Shown here: piece by piece, positions 25,130 to 33,333 of the stretch | Layout: the number at the start of each line of letters is the position of its first letter | How positions within the stretch are numbered: the stretch's first letter is position 1 | NCBI GenBank assembly: GCA_027489895.1 | Contig: JAIXZD010000413.1 | Span: forward strand, 1-64,000 | From: Planctomycetaceae bacterium | GTDB lineage: Bacteria; Planctomycetota; Planctomycetia; Planctomycetales; Planctomycetaceae | Direction: 5' to 3' | DNA length: 64,000 nt | The notes under the pieces: model-generated | Database searches by the model: none | What the model was told of the DNA's origin: nothing | What the model saw: only the letters and a program-made list of their open reading frames with translations | Translations under genes and position numbers: made by a program

Positions 25130-25172
25130 GTAGGGCACCTCTCGGCGGCGGCTTCCACCGCCGAGAGGTGCC
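25130..25172 (+). repeat. GTAG-headed perfect hairpin
   Basis: GTAG (25130-25133) is followed by a perfect 15-bp stem, GGCACCTCTCGGCGG with CCGCCGAGAGGTGCC, and a 9-base loop. No T-run follows, so it looks like another REP-type palindrome rather than a classical terminator. It separates the two Cys-containing protein genes. Confidence 0.75.
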
Positions 25173-25282
25173 ACGGAAATCGAACATCGCTCCAATTGGC
25201 TCCTCGCTAACGACCGTCGTACAAAAGTGCTTAACAGATCGCGTGTCGGCACGACGCTGACCGGAACAACAGGGAGGTTGTC

Positions 25283-26635
25283 GTGGTTCGTCTGTCACCG
25301 AAGCTGCTCGCCGCGCTGACCGTGGGCGCACTCGCGGTTGCCGCGGGGACTGTGCCCGTCGTCGGCGAGCATTGCACGACGCCACACTGCACCACGCAGC
25401 CAGGTCGCCAGTGTACTTGTCCGCCGAAAAACCAGTCCGCCCCGGCACCGGAAGAACAGTCCGCCCCGGCCGATGAGCCTCAGCAGCAGGCTGCAGTGGT
25501 CCCCCAGGCGGGCTCGTATGTTGCCCCCCCGGCAACGGGTGAAGTGGCCGGTGAGTCGCGATCGATGGGTGTCCGTGGACTCGGCATTCGGATTCCCGAA
25601 ATCCGGCTGGAACTGCCGACCGTCCAGCTCCCCAGCCTTGTCAAGTTCCGACGTGGCCCGGAAATGCACATCGAGTCGGGCCGCGCTCCGTTCGTGAATC
25701 AGTCGGCCGCGGCGTTTGGCCAGATCCATACAGGCGGCGTGGCACCTCTAATGCAGTCGGCGCCCGCTCCCGTCCAGCAGTCGGCACCCGCCCCGAAATC
25801 AAAGCCCGATCCGGAACCGCAGTCCGCTCCCGCCCCCACCTGCACCCCTCCGCACTGCACCTCCGAAGCCAAGGTGCGGCAGTTGCGGCGGGAGATGGAG
25901 GCGGCTCGCGAGCGGATTCTGGCGCTGCAGGATTCACTCGAAGAGGCCGTCGCCGAGGTCGAACAGGATCGTGCCGTCGAACCGGTCGAGGCTCTCGAAG
26001 AGACACCCTCCGAGTATCGTTCGAGCACCCGGCAGCGACGTCTGCCCCGTGAATCCGAGTACGATGACCGTCAACACGACTACGATTACGGCCCAGCCGC
26101 CCCGGCCTACGAAGACGAAGAGCTGGAACCGGAAGTTCAGGTCGGAACCCGCCGCCCGGCGCTCCGCTCGGATCGTGGCTATGCCGAGCGGGAATTGGCC
26201 GGCCGCGAGTATGCGACCCGCGAATCCGTCTCTCGCGAGTACAGTGAACCTGTGCGGCGAGCGTCCTCGGCCGTCGAACGGGCCTCGCGCAACTACCGTC
26301 CCGAAGCGGACGAATATGCCCAGGAGCGGTATCGCGAGCGGGCCTCGGCCGAGACCCGTGTCGCACGGACCTACCGTGCCCCGGTCGTGAATGATCAGGT
26401 CGCGAATGACGGAGCGGCCGACTACGACTCGGTCGCCGAAGAACCGGTGGCCACCCGCCGTACGCCCGTTCGATACTCGGAAACCCGCACCCCGACCGCC
26501 CCCAAGACGCAAGCCCGCCGGGCAGTCGAACAAGAGTTCGACGACGAAGCGGCCGTGGCGAGCATTCCGACTCCCCGCACTCTGCCTCGCCCGGTCGTCG
26601 CGGCCCCCAAGCTGCCGACCCGCCGCACGCGGTAA
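25283..26635 (+). CDS. Secreted PHCT-motif coiled-coil protein of unknown function
   Basis: A 450-aa exported protein, unrecognised. The GTG start has a textbook AGGGAGG site just upstream and opens a signal peptide (LLAALTVGALAVAAGTVPV). Two Cys clusters, EHCTTPHCTTQPGRQCTCPP (about residues 31-50) and CTPPHCTSEAK (about 190-200), flank a region with repeated QSAPAP units. A coiled coil follows (VRQLRREMEAARERILALQD to about residue 235). The C-terminal half (about 250-450) is charged and low in complexity, with many Arg, Glu and Tyr (REYATRESVSREYSEPVRR), and is probably disordered. The pairing with the upstream Cys-rich gene suggests a joint structural role. A clear terminator follows at 26682. 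Confidence 0.75.
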   Translation: MVRLSPKLLAALTVGALAVAAGTVPVVGEHCTTPHCTTQPGRQCTCPPKNQSAPAPEEQSAPADEPQQQAAVVPQAGSYVAPPATGEVAGESRSMGVRGLGIRIPEIRLELPTVQLPSLVKFRRGPEMHIESGRAPFVNQSAAAFGQIHTGGVAPLMQSAPAPVQQSAPAPKSKPDPEPQSAPAPTCTPPHCTSEAKVRQLRREMEAARERILALQDSLEEAVAEVEQDRAVEPVEALEETPSEYRSSTRQRRLPRESEYDDRQHDYDYGPAAPAYEDEELEPEVQVGTRRPALRSDRGYAERELAGREYATRESVSREYSEPVRRASSAVERASRNYRPEADEYAQERYRERASAETRVARTYRAPVVNDQVANDGAADYDSVAEEPVATRRTPVRYSETRTPTAPKTQARRAVEQEFDDEAAVASIPTPRTLPRPVVAAPKLPTRRTR

Positions 26636-26681
26636 GCGGACTTCAACGCAAACGACCGACCCATCGGTCAGATCCAAAGAG

Positions 26682-26707
26682 ACCCGTCACACCGTGGCGG
26701 GTTTTTT
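26682..26707 (+). terminator. Intrinsic terminator
   Basis: A 9-bp stem ACCCGTCAC-acc-GTGGCGGGT with one G-T pair is followed directly by TTTTTT. It closes the transcript of the Cys-containing protein genes. Confidence 0.85.
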
Positions 26708-26827
26708 CATTTGAAGGGTCGAAATTGGAGGTGGACAGCGACTTCTCAACTTCGTCCCGGACCCCGACAGCGCTCTCCCTCTGATTCGATCTATCTCGCA
26801 GCGCCACGGCAGGGATACACTTTCGGA

Positions 26828-29461
26828 GTGTCCCCGATCTTTCGCTATGCTCTGGTCAGGTTCGCGCTGTTCGCCGCAGCCCTGAATGCGGACGCGGCGA
26901 TTGCGCAGTCCGAACCCTCCCGTCCCGTCACGAACTTCTCCGCTCCGAATCTGGCGGACCAGGACGACGCGAGTGCCACGGGTCGCTTCCTGGCAGAGCT
27001 CGCCGATCGCCGTCTCGAACGTTCGATCGTCGCCTGGGCGGAAGCGAGACTCGCGCGAACACCGTCCCGCGACGAGCAATTGTCGCTCGTGCTGGCCGCC
27101 CTGCGGGCGCGTCGCTCGCTCGCGCTCGATTCCGCACCAGAAAGCCGCGACAGTCTGTGGGACGAAGCAACCCGTCGGCAGGCGGAATATCTCGCAAACG
27201 TTCCCGAGCCAGACCAGGAGGCGATCCGGCTCGACGCGCTCTGCAGTGAACTGGACCGAGCCACGCTTGAGGCTCGTCTGGCCATAGCGCGTTCGAGCGC
27301 TCCTGCCAGCAGGCAGTCGGCTCGAACGCGTCTGCTCGCCGTGCTGGAACAGTTGGACGAAACGCTCACTCGCAAACCGCGAGTTCCCGATCCGTCCGTG
27401 GCGAAAAAGGCCCCGGCTAAGCGTGTGGCCAGCGACTCCCGGCCTTCGGCCGTTGCGACACAACGGTTGATCGAACGAGACATCGCCTGGGGCTGGTTGA
27501 GCCTGGCGACCTGCTCGACCGACGACCAGACTCTGCGGCAGATCGCGGCCCGGCGCGCGAGCGACGGCTTCGAGCATGAGTTGACTCGCTCAACGACTGG
27601 CGACACGCGCGCCGCAGCATTGCTCGGCCGGGCGATGGCGCTCGCCTGCCTGCCCGAGTCTCCGGAAGCCAACGCCGCTGCACAGCGAGCCGAAGCCGCC
27701 GTCCGCGATCTTCCCGAACTGGTCGATCGCTGGCTGGCCTGGACCCTTTCGCGTGCCGGGACCACCCCGACCGCAGCACTGCTTGAACAGGCCCGCGTCA
27801 GGCTGGCTGGTGATGCCGTACCGCATGTGGACCTCGCGCTCGTCGAGTTCGACCTGATGCGGTCCGCAGCGGCCGACTGCTCTCGAACAGAACCAATCGA
27901 TCCCATCCAAAGGAAGGCGTTTGAGGCTCAACTGGAAGTCGTACTCGCGCGGTTTGCCGTCCGCTATCGGCCACGCTGGGGCCAGATCGCCCAGGTGATG
28001 GCCCAGCGGCTGCGGCTGATCAGTCGCCTGGGCGAACGGGTTGCCGAGGACGTGAACGAGGCCGAGGTCGCCCGCGCCGCCAACGATCGACCGACCGCGG
28101 TCGCTGCGTACCGGCGTGCCATCTCGACGGCCGCGCTCGAACAGCGCCCCGACGCTCTGTTCGAACTCCGGTCTCAGACGGGTTCTGTCCTGATCGAAGC
28201 GGAACAGTGGGACGCCGCCGCTGCCATCTTGCTGGAGGCGGCCACCAACACGTCGCAGGCGCGGTCGGCGGAAGCGCATCTGCTCGCCTGTTATGCCTTG
28301 GGGCGAGCGGCCGACGTCTCTGGCCAGCGGGCGGAGTGGATCGCCGCTCTCGACAACCATCTGACCCGATTCGCCGAAAAACCCACCGCCCTCGAAGCGT
28401 GGTGGCAACGCGGCCAGGCGGCCCTTGCCGATGAGGACTGGGCTGTCGCGATCGCCGCCCTGCAGCATGTTCCCGCCAATCACCGTCGGGCGGGCTCCGT
28501 GCTGGAGGGGCTGGTCGTGGCCTACCGCAAGCTGCTGTCAGGGCTGGCGGACTCCGCGGACGAGCGGGGACGCGTCGTCGCCGATGCCCGCGTCACGCTC
28601 GAACCGCGACTCCAATCCATCACCGAGTGGGGCGAATCAGAAACATCGGCCGCGTTGTTCCTCGCGGAAACTTCGCTCCAGGGGACCACGCCAGACTACG
28701 ACACGGCTGATCGCTGGTTGAAGCGTCTGGAATCGCTTCCCGTCCCAGCGGCCAGCGCGATGACCTCGGCCAGTGCGGCAGAGCGGGAGACGCGGGTCGC
28801 GACGATCAGCCGCTTGAGGATTCTGGCCCTGGCGGGGAAGGGAGAGATCGACGCCGCCCAGACGCGACTCACGGCGCTCAACAATCGCCCCGAGGCGCTC
28901 CTGGAGGTGATGGCGGGGCTGCACGCGCTGGCCAGCGCCCGCCCCGAGGCGCGTGCCGCCATCGCCCGGCTGGAGCGTGATGCCGCCTTGCGCCTGGACG
29001 CCACCCGCGACGCCCTCGCGCCCACCCAGCGGATCGAACTCGACCGCGCCCTGGCCGCGGCCTGTCTGGCGATGGGAGACCGTGACGCGGCGATTCTGCG
29101 ATATCGTCGGGTGATCGAGGCGGTGCCTAACGACCGGCCCACACAGGCCGTGCTCGCCGGACTGCTGGCAGACTCTTCCGAGGTCACGCTGCGGAATGAG
29201 GCCGTCACTCTCTATCGAAAGCTCGAATCGTCTGAAACGGCCGGTTCGATCCCCTGGCTTGAGTATCGACTGGCCGTTTGCCGCACCCTCGCCCGGGATG
29301 ATCGACCCGCCTCTCGGAAACTGGCGCAGGTCACGCGGTTGCTCTACCCAAAACTGGGCACGCCCGAACTCGCGGCCGCCTTCGTGGAACTTGCGACCGA
29401 GACGCCCAATCCCGGCCCGAATCCATCCGCGCCAGCAAAGAAATCACCCGCGAGGAAGTAG
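26828..29461 (+). CDS. Large secreted helical-repeat (TPR-like) protein
   Basis: An 877-aa exported protein made mostly of alpha-helical repeats (for example PTAVAAYRRAISTAALEQRP, AEQWDAAAAILLEAATNTSQ, AWWQRGQAALADEDWAVAIA and RDAAILRYRRVIEAVPNDRP), similar to TPR or Sel1 solenoids that act as protein-protein scaffolds. A signal peptide (FRYALVRFALFAAALNADAA, cut near AIAQSEP) supports GTG 26828; the frame extends upstream to a TTG at 26711 without plausible sequence. No enzyme motif is seen. It begins about 120 bases after a terminator, so it has its own promoter. Its TAG stop lies in GTAGGGCTCCG, the end sequence of repeat family G. Confidence 0.72.
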   Translation: MSPIFRYALVRFALFAAALNADAAIAQSEPSRPVTNFSAPNLADQDDASATGRFLAELADRRLERSIVAWAEARLARTPSRDEQLSLVLAALRARRSLALDSAPESRDSLWDEATRRQAEYLANVPEPDQEAIRLDALCSELDRATLEARLAIARSSAPASRQSARTRLLAVLEQLDETLTRKPRVPDPSVAKKAPAKRVASDSRPSAVATQRLIERDIAWGWLSLATCSTDDQTLRQIAARRASDGFEHELTRSTTGDTRAAALLGRAMALACLPESPEANAAAQRAEAAVRDLPELVDRWLAWTLSRAGTTPTAALLEQARVRLAGDAVPHVDLALVEFDLMRSAAADCSRTEPIDPIQRKAFEAQLEVVLARFAVRYRPRWGQIAQVMAQRLRLISRLGERVAEDVNEAEVARAANDRPTAVAAYRRAISTAALEQRPDALFELRSQTGSVLIEAEQWDAAAAILLEAATNTSQARSAEAHLLACYALGRAADVSGQRAEWIAALDNHLTRFAEKPTALEAWWQRGQAALADEDWAVAIAALQHVPANHRRAGSVLEGLVVAYRKLLSGLADSADERGRVVADARVTLEPRLQSITEWGESETSAALFLAETSLQGTTPDYDTADRWLKRLESLPVPAASAMTSASAAERETRVATISRLRILALAGKGEIDAAQTRLTALNNRPEALLEVMAGLHALASARPEARAAIARLERDAALRLDATRDALAPTQRIELDRALAAACLAMGDRDAAILRYRRVIEAVPNDRPTQAVLAGLLADSSEVTLRNEAVTLYRKLESSETAGSIPWLEYRLAVCRTLARDDRPASRKLAQVTRLLYPKLGTPELAAAFVELATETPNPGPNPSAPAKKSPARK

Positions 29462-29547
29462 GGCTCCGACACGGCCTGCGCCGGGAAAGCCCCCGTGCCA
29501 GTGTGAACGGGATCACGCGGACACGGCACCGGCAGAGCCAGTGGCAC
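29458..29547 (+). repeat. REP-G-type end plus REP-H copy
   Basis: GTAGGGCTCCG at 29458 matches the minus-strand end of the element at 59013. REP-H follows at 29495-29547 (GTGCCAGTGTGAACGGG ... GCAGAGCCAGTGGCAC). The TAG at 29459-29461 is the stop codon of the upstream gene. Confidence 0.6.
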
Positions 29548-29656
29548 ACAACCGCTCAGGTCCCAACTGACGGAATCACTTCGGGACAGCAGTCCAGGGA
29601 TACCCGTGCTGTGACACAGTTCCACCTTCGCATTCGGGAAATACCCGCGGACCAAA

Positions 29657-31045
29657 TCAGGCCTTGAACGTGCGCATGATCATGAACCCCGCCACGGCCA
29701 GAGCCGCGATCACGAACAGGATTGTCCCGACCGTGACATACCACGGTGTGATGGGACGGCCATGGATATCGAGCTTGATGTCCTTGCGCTTGTAGACATG
29801 CTCGGGCGCTTTAGTGACGAGGTCGAGCGATTCCTTGCAGTAGAAGGTGTACTGCCCCAGGCCCCGTGCGGCGAACAGAGTACCGCAGGCCAGCGCGAAC
29901 TGGTTGACAAACAGCAGCGATCCAAACGCGAGGATCGCCAGCCCGCCTTTGAGGTAGCTCACCTGTGCGGCATTGGCCCCTTCGGCTGCTTTCATGAACA
30001 AAGGCAGCACCATCGTGGCCCCAAGCGACGCCCAGAGAAACACGCCGCCGATCGCCACCAGCAGGAACAACAGAGCCCCGAGAAAGAACACCACGCCCCA
30101 CATCAGCGACTGCCCGAAATTCTTGAACGCCATGGGGATCATCATCGGCAGGACCCAGCCCCGCCAGGTCGAGTAGCTCGCCAGATGCGCCATGGCTGGC
30201 GGAACGAACGGAATCAGCAGCAGGATCGGACCGTAAACAATTCCCAGAATGACGAGCGCCTGAACGGGATCGCCCGGCCCCTTCGGTGGACCAGCCAGAC
30301 CGATCAGGAAAAAGGTGGCAATTGATGCCGGCAAAAAGTAGATCCCCGACCAGAGCGTGAACATCACGCCCGAGGCCATTGCCGTCACCAGGTCAAACTT
30401 CGTGCGGAGTTGGGTCTTGCGGGCGAGCGTGGCCAGGATGGTTTCCAGGGTCAGGTGGAAGTACCAACCCGGAATTCCCAGGTAGACGCCCGCGGCGAAC
30501 GCCAGCGAAAACATCCGTGGTGGCATCTGCGTCAGAATTGAGGCCAGCCCGACCAATCCCCCCGCAATCGAGAGCAACAACAGGGTAATCGCCCCCGACA
30601 TGGCCGCCATGCCGAGGTTGGCCAGCATGAATCGCCAGGCATCTCCAATGACCATTCCGTAGTAGTCGTTCGGGTCGGCCCCCTTCAGCGCCCGCTTGCG
30701 AGCGACCCGTGCCGAGAGCTGTCCCGTTCGCGAATCGATGCCGCACTGAGGGCACTCGGTCTGCTCTTCTTCCAGTTGCGCCCCGCACTTGCCGCACACT
30801 CTTGCTTCCGTGTCGACCGACGATTCCAGGTCGAGATTTGCCAGGAAGCTATCACTGTCCGACGATGCCGCGACCGCCTTCTTCTTGGGCTTCACGGCCG
30901 GGTTCGCACCGCTTTTTGCTTCCCCGCCCTGGGCGGGCACGGGAATGCGCTCCTCACACCCCGGACACTTCACGGCTTTGCCACGGGCAGAATCCGGGAC
31001 ATTCAGGACTTTGCTGCACGACGGACAGCGGACCTTGACGGGCAT
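29657..31045 (-). CDS. Zinc-ribbon polytopic membrane protein
   Basis: A 462-aa protein of unknown function. The N-terminus has two short zinc-binding modules: VRCPSCSKVLNVPDSARGK with VKCPGC (about residues 5-30, the MJ0042/zinc-finger type common in planctomycetes), and VCGKCGAQLEEEQTECPQCG (about 85-105). After a basic linker, residues about 140-460 contain seven or eight membrane helices (ITLLLLSIAGGLVGLASIL; VQALVILGIVYGPILLLIPF; FFLGALLFLLVAIGGVFLWA; GTILFVIAALAVAGFMIM). DUF4013-like layout is possible. ATG 31045 begins directly at the first zinc module. It is divergent from the DUF1559 gene. The cytoplasmic Zn domain suggests regulation or protein binding, which is inference. Confidence 0.75.
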   Translation of the reverse strand: MPVKVRCPSCSKVLNVPDSARGKAVKCPGCEERIPVPAQGGEAKSGANPAVKPKKKAVAASSDSDSFLANLDLESSVDTEARVCGKCGAQLEEEQTECPQCGIDSRTGQLSARVARKRALKGADPNDYYGMVIGDAWRFMLANLGMAAMSGAITLLLLSIAGGLVGLASILTQMPPRMFSLAFAAGVYLGIPGWYFHLTLETILATLARKTQLRTKFDLVTAMASGVMFTLWSGIYFLPASIATFFLIGLAGPPKGPGDPVQALVILGIVYGPILLLIPFVPPAMAHLASYSTWRGWVLPMMIPMAFKNFGQSLMWGVVFFLGALLFLLVAIGGVFLWASLGATMVLPLFMKAAEGANAAQVSYLKGGLAILAFGSLLFVNQFALACGTLFAARGLGQYTFYCKESLDLVTKAPEHVYKRKDIKLDIHGRPITPWYVTVGTILFVIAALAVAGFMIMRTFKA

Positions 31046-31520
31046 GGGCACGCGCTCGAGTTTTCGGAATGTTTTCGTCGGAACACAGGCAGAGAGAACA
31101 GCCAAGTCAGTCTACCAGACCGAACCGGCGTTGCACCTGTCTCCATTTCCCCGAATCAGGGAAAACCCTCTGTGACGTTTGAGGCGACGGAGCACGTCAC
31201 TTTCCGCGGGGTCGCGATCGGTGCCACCCCCGCGATTTGAAAACGGGTGACGGTTGATCCCCGAACGACGTGCTCCTCCGGTTTGCAGCGAATTACCGAC
31301 GCGAGCCGCGCGAAGGCTCAAGCGTCTCTTCTGGCCACTCTCCGAGAACCACCTTGAGGGCAGGGAAATTACGAATACAGGGTAATTCCGAGGTCAGGGA
31401 TTGACTTTGCATCAATATCAGGTTATCCGATAAATGGCTAGTTCTGCCGTTCGGCTAAAGAACTGGACAGGTTTCTAAAGCCCGCGCTGTTTTTGCAGAC
31501 CTTTTCCGAGGAGAGTCTCC
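31046..31520. other. Divergent intergenic region
   Basis: No gene is supported. The right part is AT-richer than its surroundings and carries the promoter-like sequence at 31401-31429 and the ribosome-binding site of the DUF1559 gene. Confidence 0.5.
31401..31429 (+). promoter_or_regulatory. Sigma-70-like promoter candidate
   Basis: TTGACT, a 17-base spacer and TATCCG lie about 90 bases upstream of the DUF1559 gene in locally AT-rich sequence. The -35 is close to consensus, but the -10 is weak. Confidence 0.35.
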
Positions 31521-32474
31521 GTGACCAAACCAAAAAACCGTGGATTCACGCTGATTGAGTTGCTTGTGGTGATCGCCATTATCGCGATTCTAATTGCCCT
31601 GCTTCTGCCCGCCGTGCAACAGGCGCGCGAAGCCGCCCGGCGGACACAGTGCAAGAACGGCCTGAAACAGATCGGCCTGGCACTACACAACTACCACGAC
31701 ACGGCGCTCATTTTCCCGCCTGCTGGCACCCCGTACATGACACCCGTTAACCAGCACAACTACAACGAATACTTGCTCCCCTACGTCGATCAGTCGACCC
31801 TGTACAACCTGATCAACTTCAGCATTTCGTCCAACGCGGGCACCAACAACACCAATCTGGGGAACAGAACACTGACCTTCCAGATCTGCCCCAGCAACCC
31901 CTTCGGCGCGACTGCGGGCGGATACGACAACTGTCCTACGAACTCGCACGGTGCCAGCTACATGGTCTGCGCCGGCCCCGTGGCCTACCCGGGATTCAAC
32001 GCAGACACCTACTGCGGAGTGGTCGGTTCGCCCGCGTATTGCGTTGCGAACACGACCAACACGGTCCGATCGGGGATGTTCCCCATGGGCAACACGGCCC
32101 CTGCGTACTGCTGCAAGATCCGCGACATTACCGACGGTACGAGCAACACGATCGCGTTCGGCGAAGTCCGGCCCGAACTGAACACGTACTTCGGGATGTT
32201 CGGCGTCATGGCCAACGGGTTTTCCACGTCGATGCGCATCAACAGCCCCCGGCGTGTGAACGTCACGTCGTCGACCGTGCCCTCGACAGGTTATGCCGCG
32301 GTGGGAACTCCCAATGCATTGGGCCACAACGCGGGGATGTCGAGCTTCCATGTCGGCGGCGCGCATGTCACGCTGGCGGATGGCAGCGTGCGGTTCCTGA
32401 GCGAAAACTTGGACTTCGCCTTGTTCAACTACCTGGGCCACAAGTCCGATGGTCAAACCGTGGGCGAATTCTAA
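31521..32474 (+). CDS. DUF1559 prepilin-like protein
   Basis: A 317-aa secreted or pseudopilin-like protein of the planctomycete-expanded DUF1559 family. The type IV prepilin signal reads [20 protein letters not shown], with cleavage expected after the Gly before FTLIE. It is followed by [15 protein letters not shown] and the family motif [10 protein letters not shown]. The C-terminal H-x-DG motif is [20 protein letters not shown]. Several Cys in the middle probably form disulfides. GTG 31521 has GAGGAGAG upstream. It is followed 92 bases later by a small lipoprotein gene, a pairing often seen in this phylum. It is likely processed by a prepilin peptidase and exported by a type II/IV-pilus-like system; its task is unknown. 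Confidence 0.92.
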   Translation: MTKPKNRGFTLIELLVVIAIIAILIALLLPAVQQAREAARRTQCKNGLKQIGLALHNYHDTALIFPPAGTPYMTPVNQHNYNEYLLPYVDQSTLYNLINFSISSNAGTNNTNLGNRTLTFQICPSNPFGATAGGYDNCPTNSHGASYMVCAGPVAYPGFNADTYCGVVGSPAYCVANTTNTVRSGMFPMGNTAPAYCCKIRDITDGTSNTIAFGEVRPELNTYFGMFGVMANGFSTSMRINSPRRVNVTSSTVPSTGYAAVGTPNALGHNAGMSSFHVGGAHVTLADGSVRFLSENLDFALFNYLGHKSDGQTVGEF

Positions 32475-32566
32475 AACTGCGCCTGCTTCACTTGTCGATT
32501 CAGGATCACGTTCAGGCCTCTGCGGATGTCAGCATCCCGGAGGCCGCTTTAGTTTCAGGACTTGCG

Positions 32567-33028
32567 ATGCAACCGACAGTGCTTTCGATTGCGACTTTGG
32601 TCATTGCTTTGGGGCTCGCTGGTTGCAGCGGGACCGGCAGCCCGCTCGATGACCTTGTGGCCGTGACGGGGACCGTCACGATCGACGGACAACCGCTGTC
32701 CCACGGGACGGTGGCGTTTTCTCCGGTCGATCAAGAGGGCGGGCACGTGGCGACGGGCGAGATCAAGGACGGCAAGTTCACGATGGTCACCTCCGCCTCG
32801 TCACCCGGGGTGGTCTACGGCGACTACAAGGTGCGGATCGTCAGTGTCGAGCAATCGACCCAGGGACCGCTGCCGGCCGATTTCACCCCCAACCCCAATT
32901 CCCCACCCCCAGAGCCCAAGAGCCTGATTCCCAAGAAATATGGCGATATCAATGCGTCCGGACTGGAGGTGTCCGTCCAGACGGGAATGGCGCCGATCGA
33001 ATTCGAACTGAAGTCCTCCGAAAAATAG
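32567..33028 (+). CDS. Small lipoprotein with carboxypeptidase-regulatory-like domain
   Basis: A 153-aa exported lipoprotein. The signal (MQPTVLSIATLVIALGLAGC) ends in lipobox LAGC, so the mature protein would start at Cys 20. The domain VTGTVTIDGQPLSHGTVAFS with DGKFTMVTSASSPGVVYGDY is the beta-sandwich typical of transthyretin/carboxypeptidase regulatory-like planctomycetal proteins, usually found directly after DUF1559 genes. A Pro-rich segment (PNPNSPPPEPKSLIPKKYGD) precedes the last strands. CAGGA lies upstream of ATG 32567. It probably forms a functional pair with the DUF1559 protein in the envelope, though no activity is known. Confidence 0.85.
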   Translation: MQPTVLSIATLVIALGLAGCSGTGSPLDDLVAVTGTVTIDGQPLSHGTVAFSPVDQEGGHVATGEIKDGKFTMVTSASSPGVVYGDYKVRIVSVEQSTQGPLPADFTPNPNSPPPEPKSLIPKKYGDINASGLEVSVQTGMAPIEFELKSSEK

Positions 33029-33333
33029 CCGACCAGAAGAAGCACGCGGAGTCACGCGTGTCCGTTGTCGCCGGTGATGCGCGGGCAGCGCGGCGGGTCG
33101 GTGTTGCCTGGCGGGGCGATGGGCCTGGTTTCGTGCGATGGGTGAATCACGTCTCCCACGTGGCAACGCCAGCTTTGCCGGGCGAGCCAGTCGTGGCACA
33201 CGGTATCGGGACACTGTGACCGGCAACGGCACGGACCGCCTGTTGAAGAATTCTCGGCAGGCCGGTTTAGGGAGGGGGGACGCTGGCTGGGCCAGTGTCG
33301 CTCCTGCCCGGAATCCGGCCGCGTTGAATCTAT
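33029..33333. other. Intergenic gap upstream of the photolyase
   Basis: No gene is supported. GTGGCAACGCCAGCTTTGCC near 33163 contains a GGCAA...TTGCC-type dyad, but no second copy was found in the window. No clear promoter. Confidence 0.4.

Noticed and set aside
25134-25172. Perfect 15-bp hairpin as an intrinsic terminator
   Set aside because: No T-run follows on either strand and GTAG precedes it, so it fits the REP pattern better.
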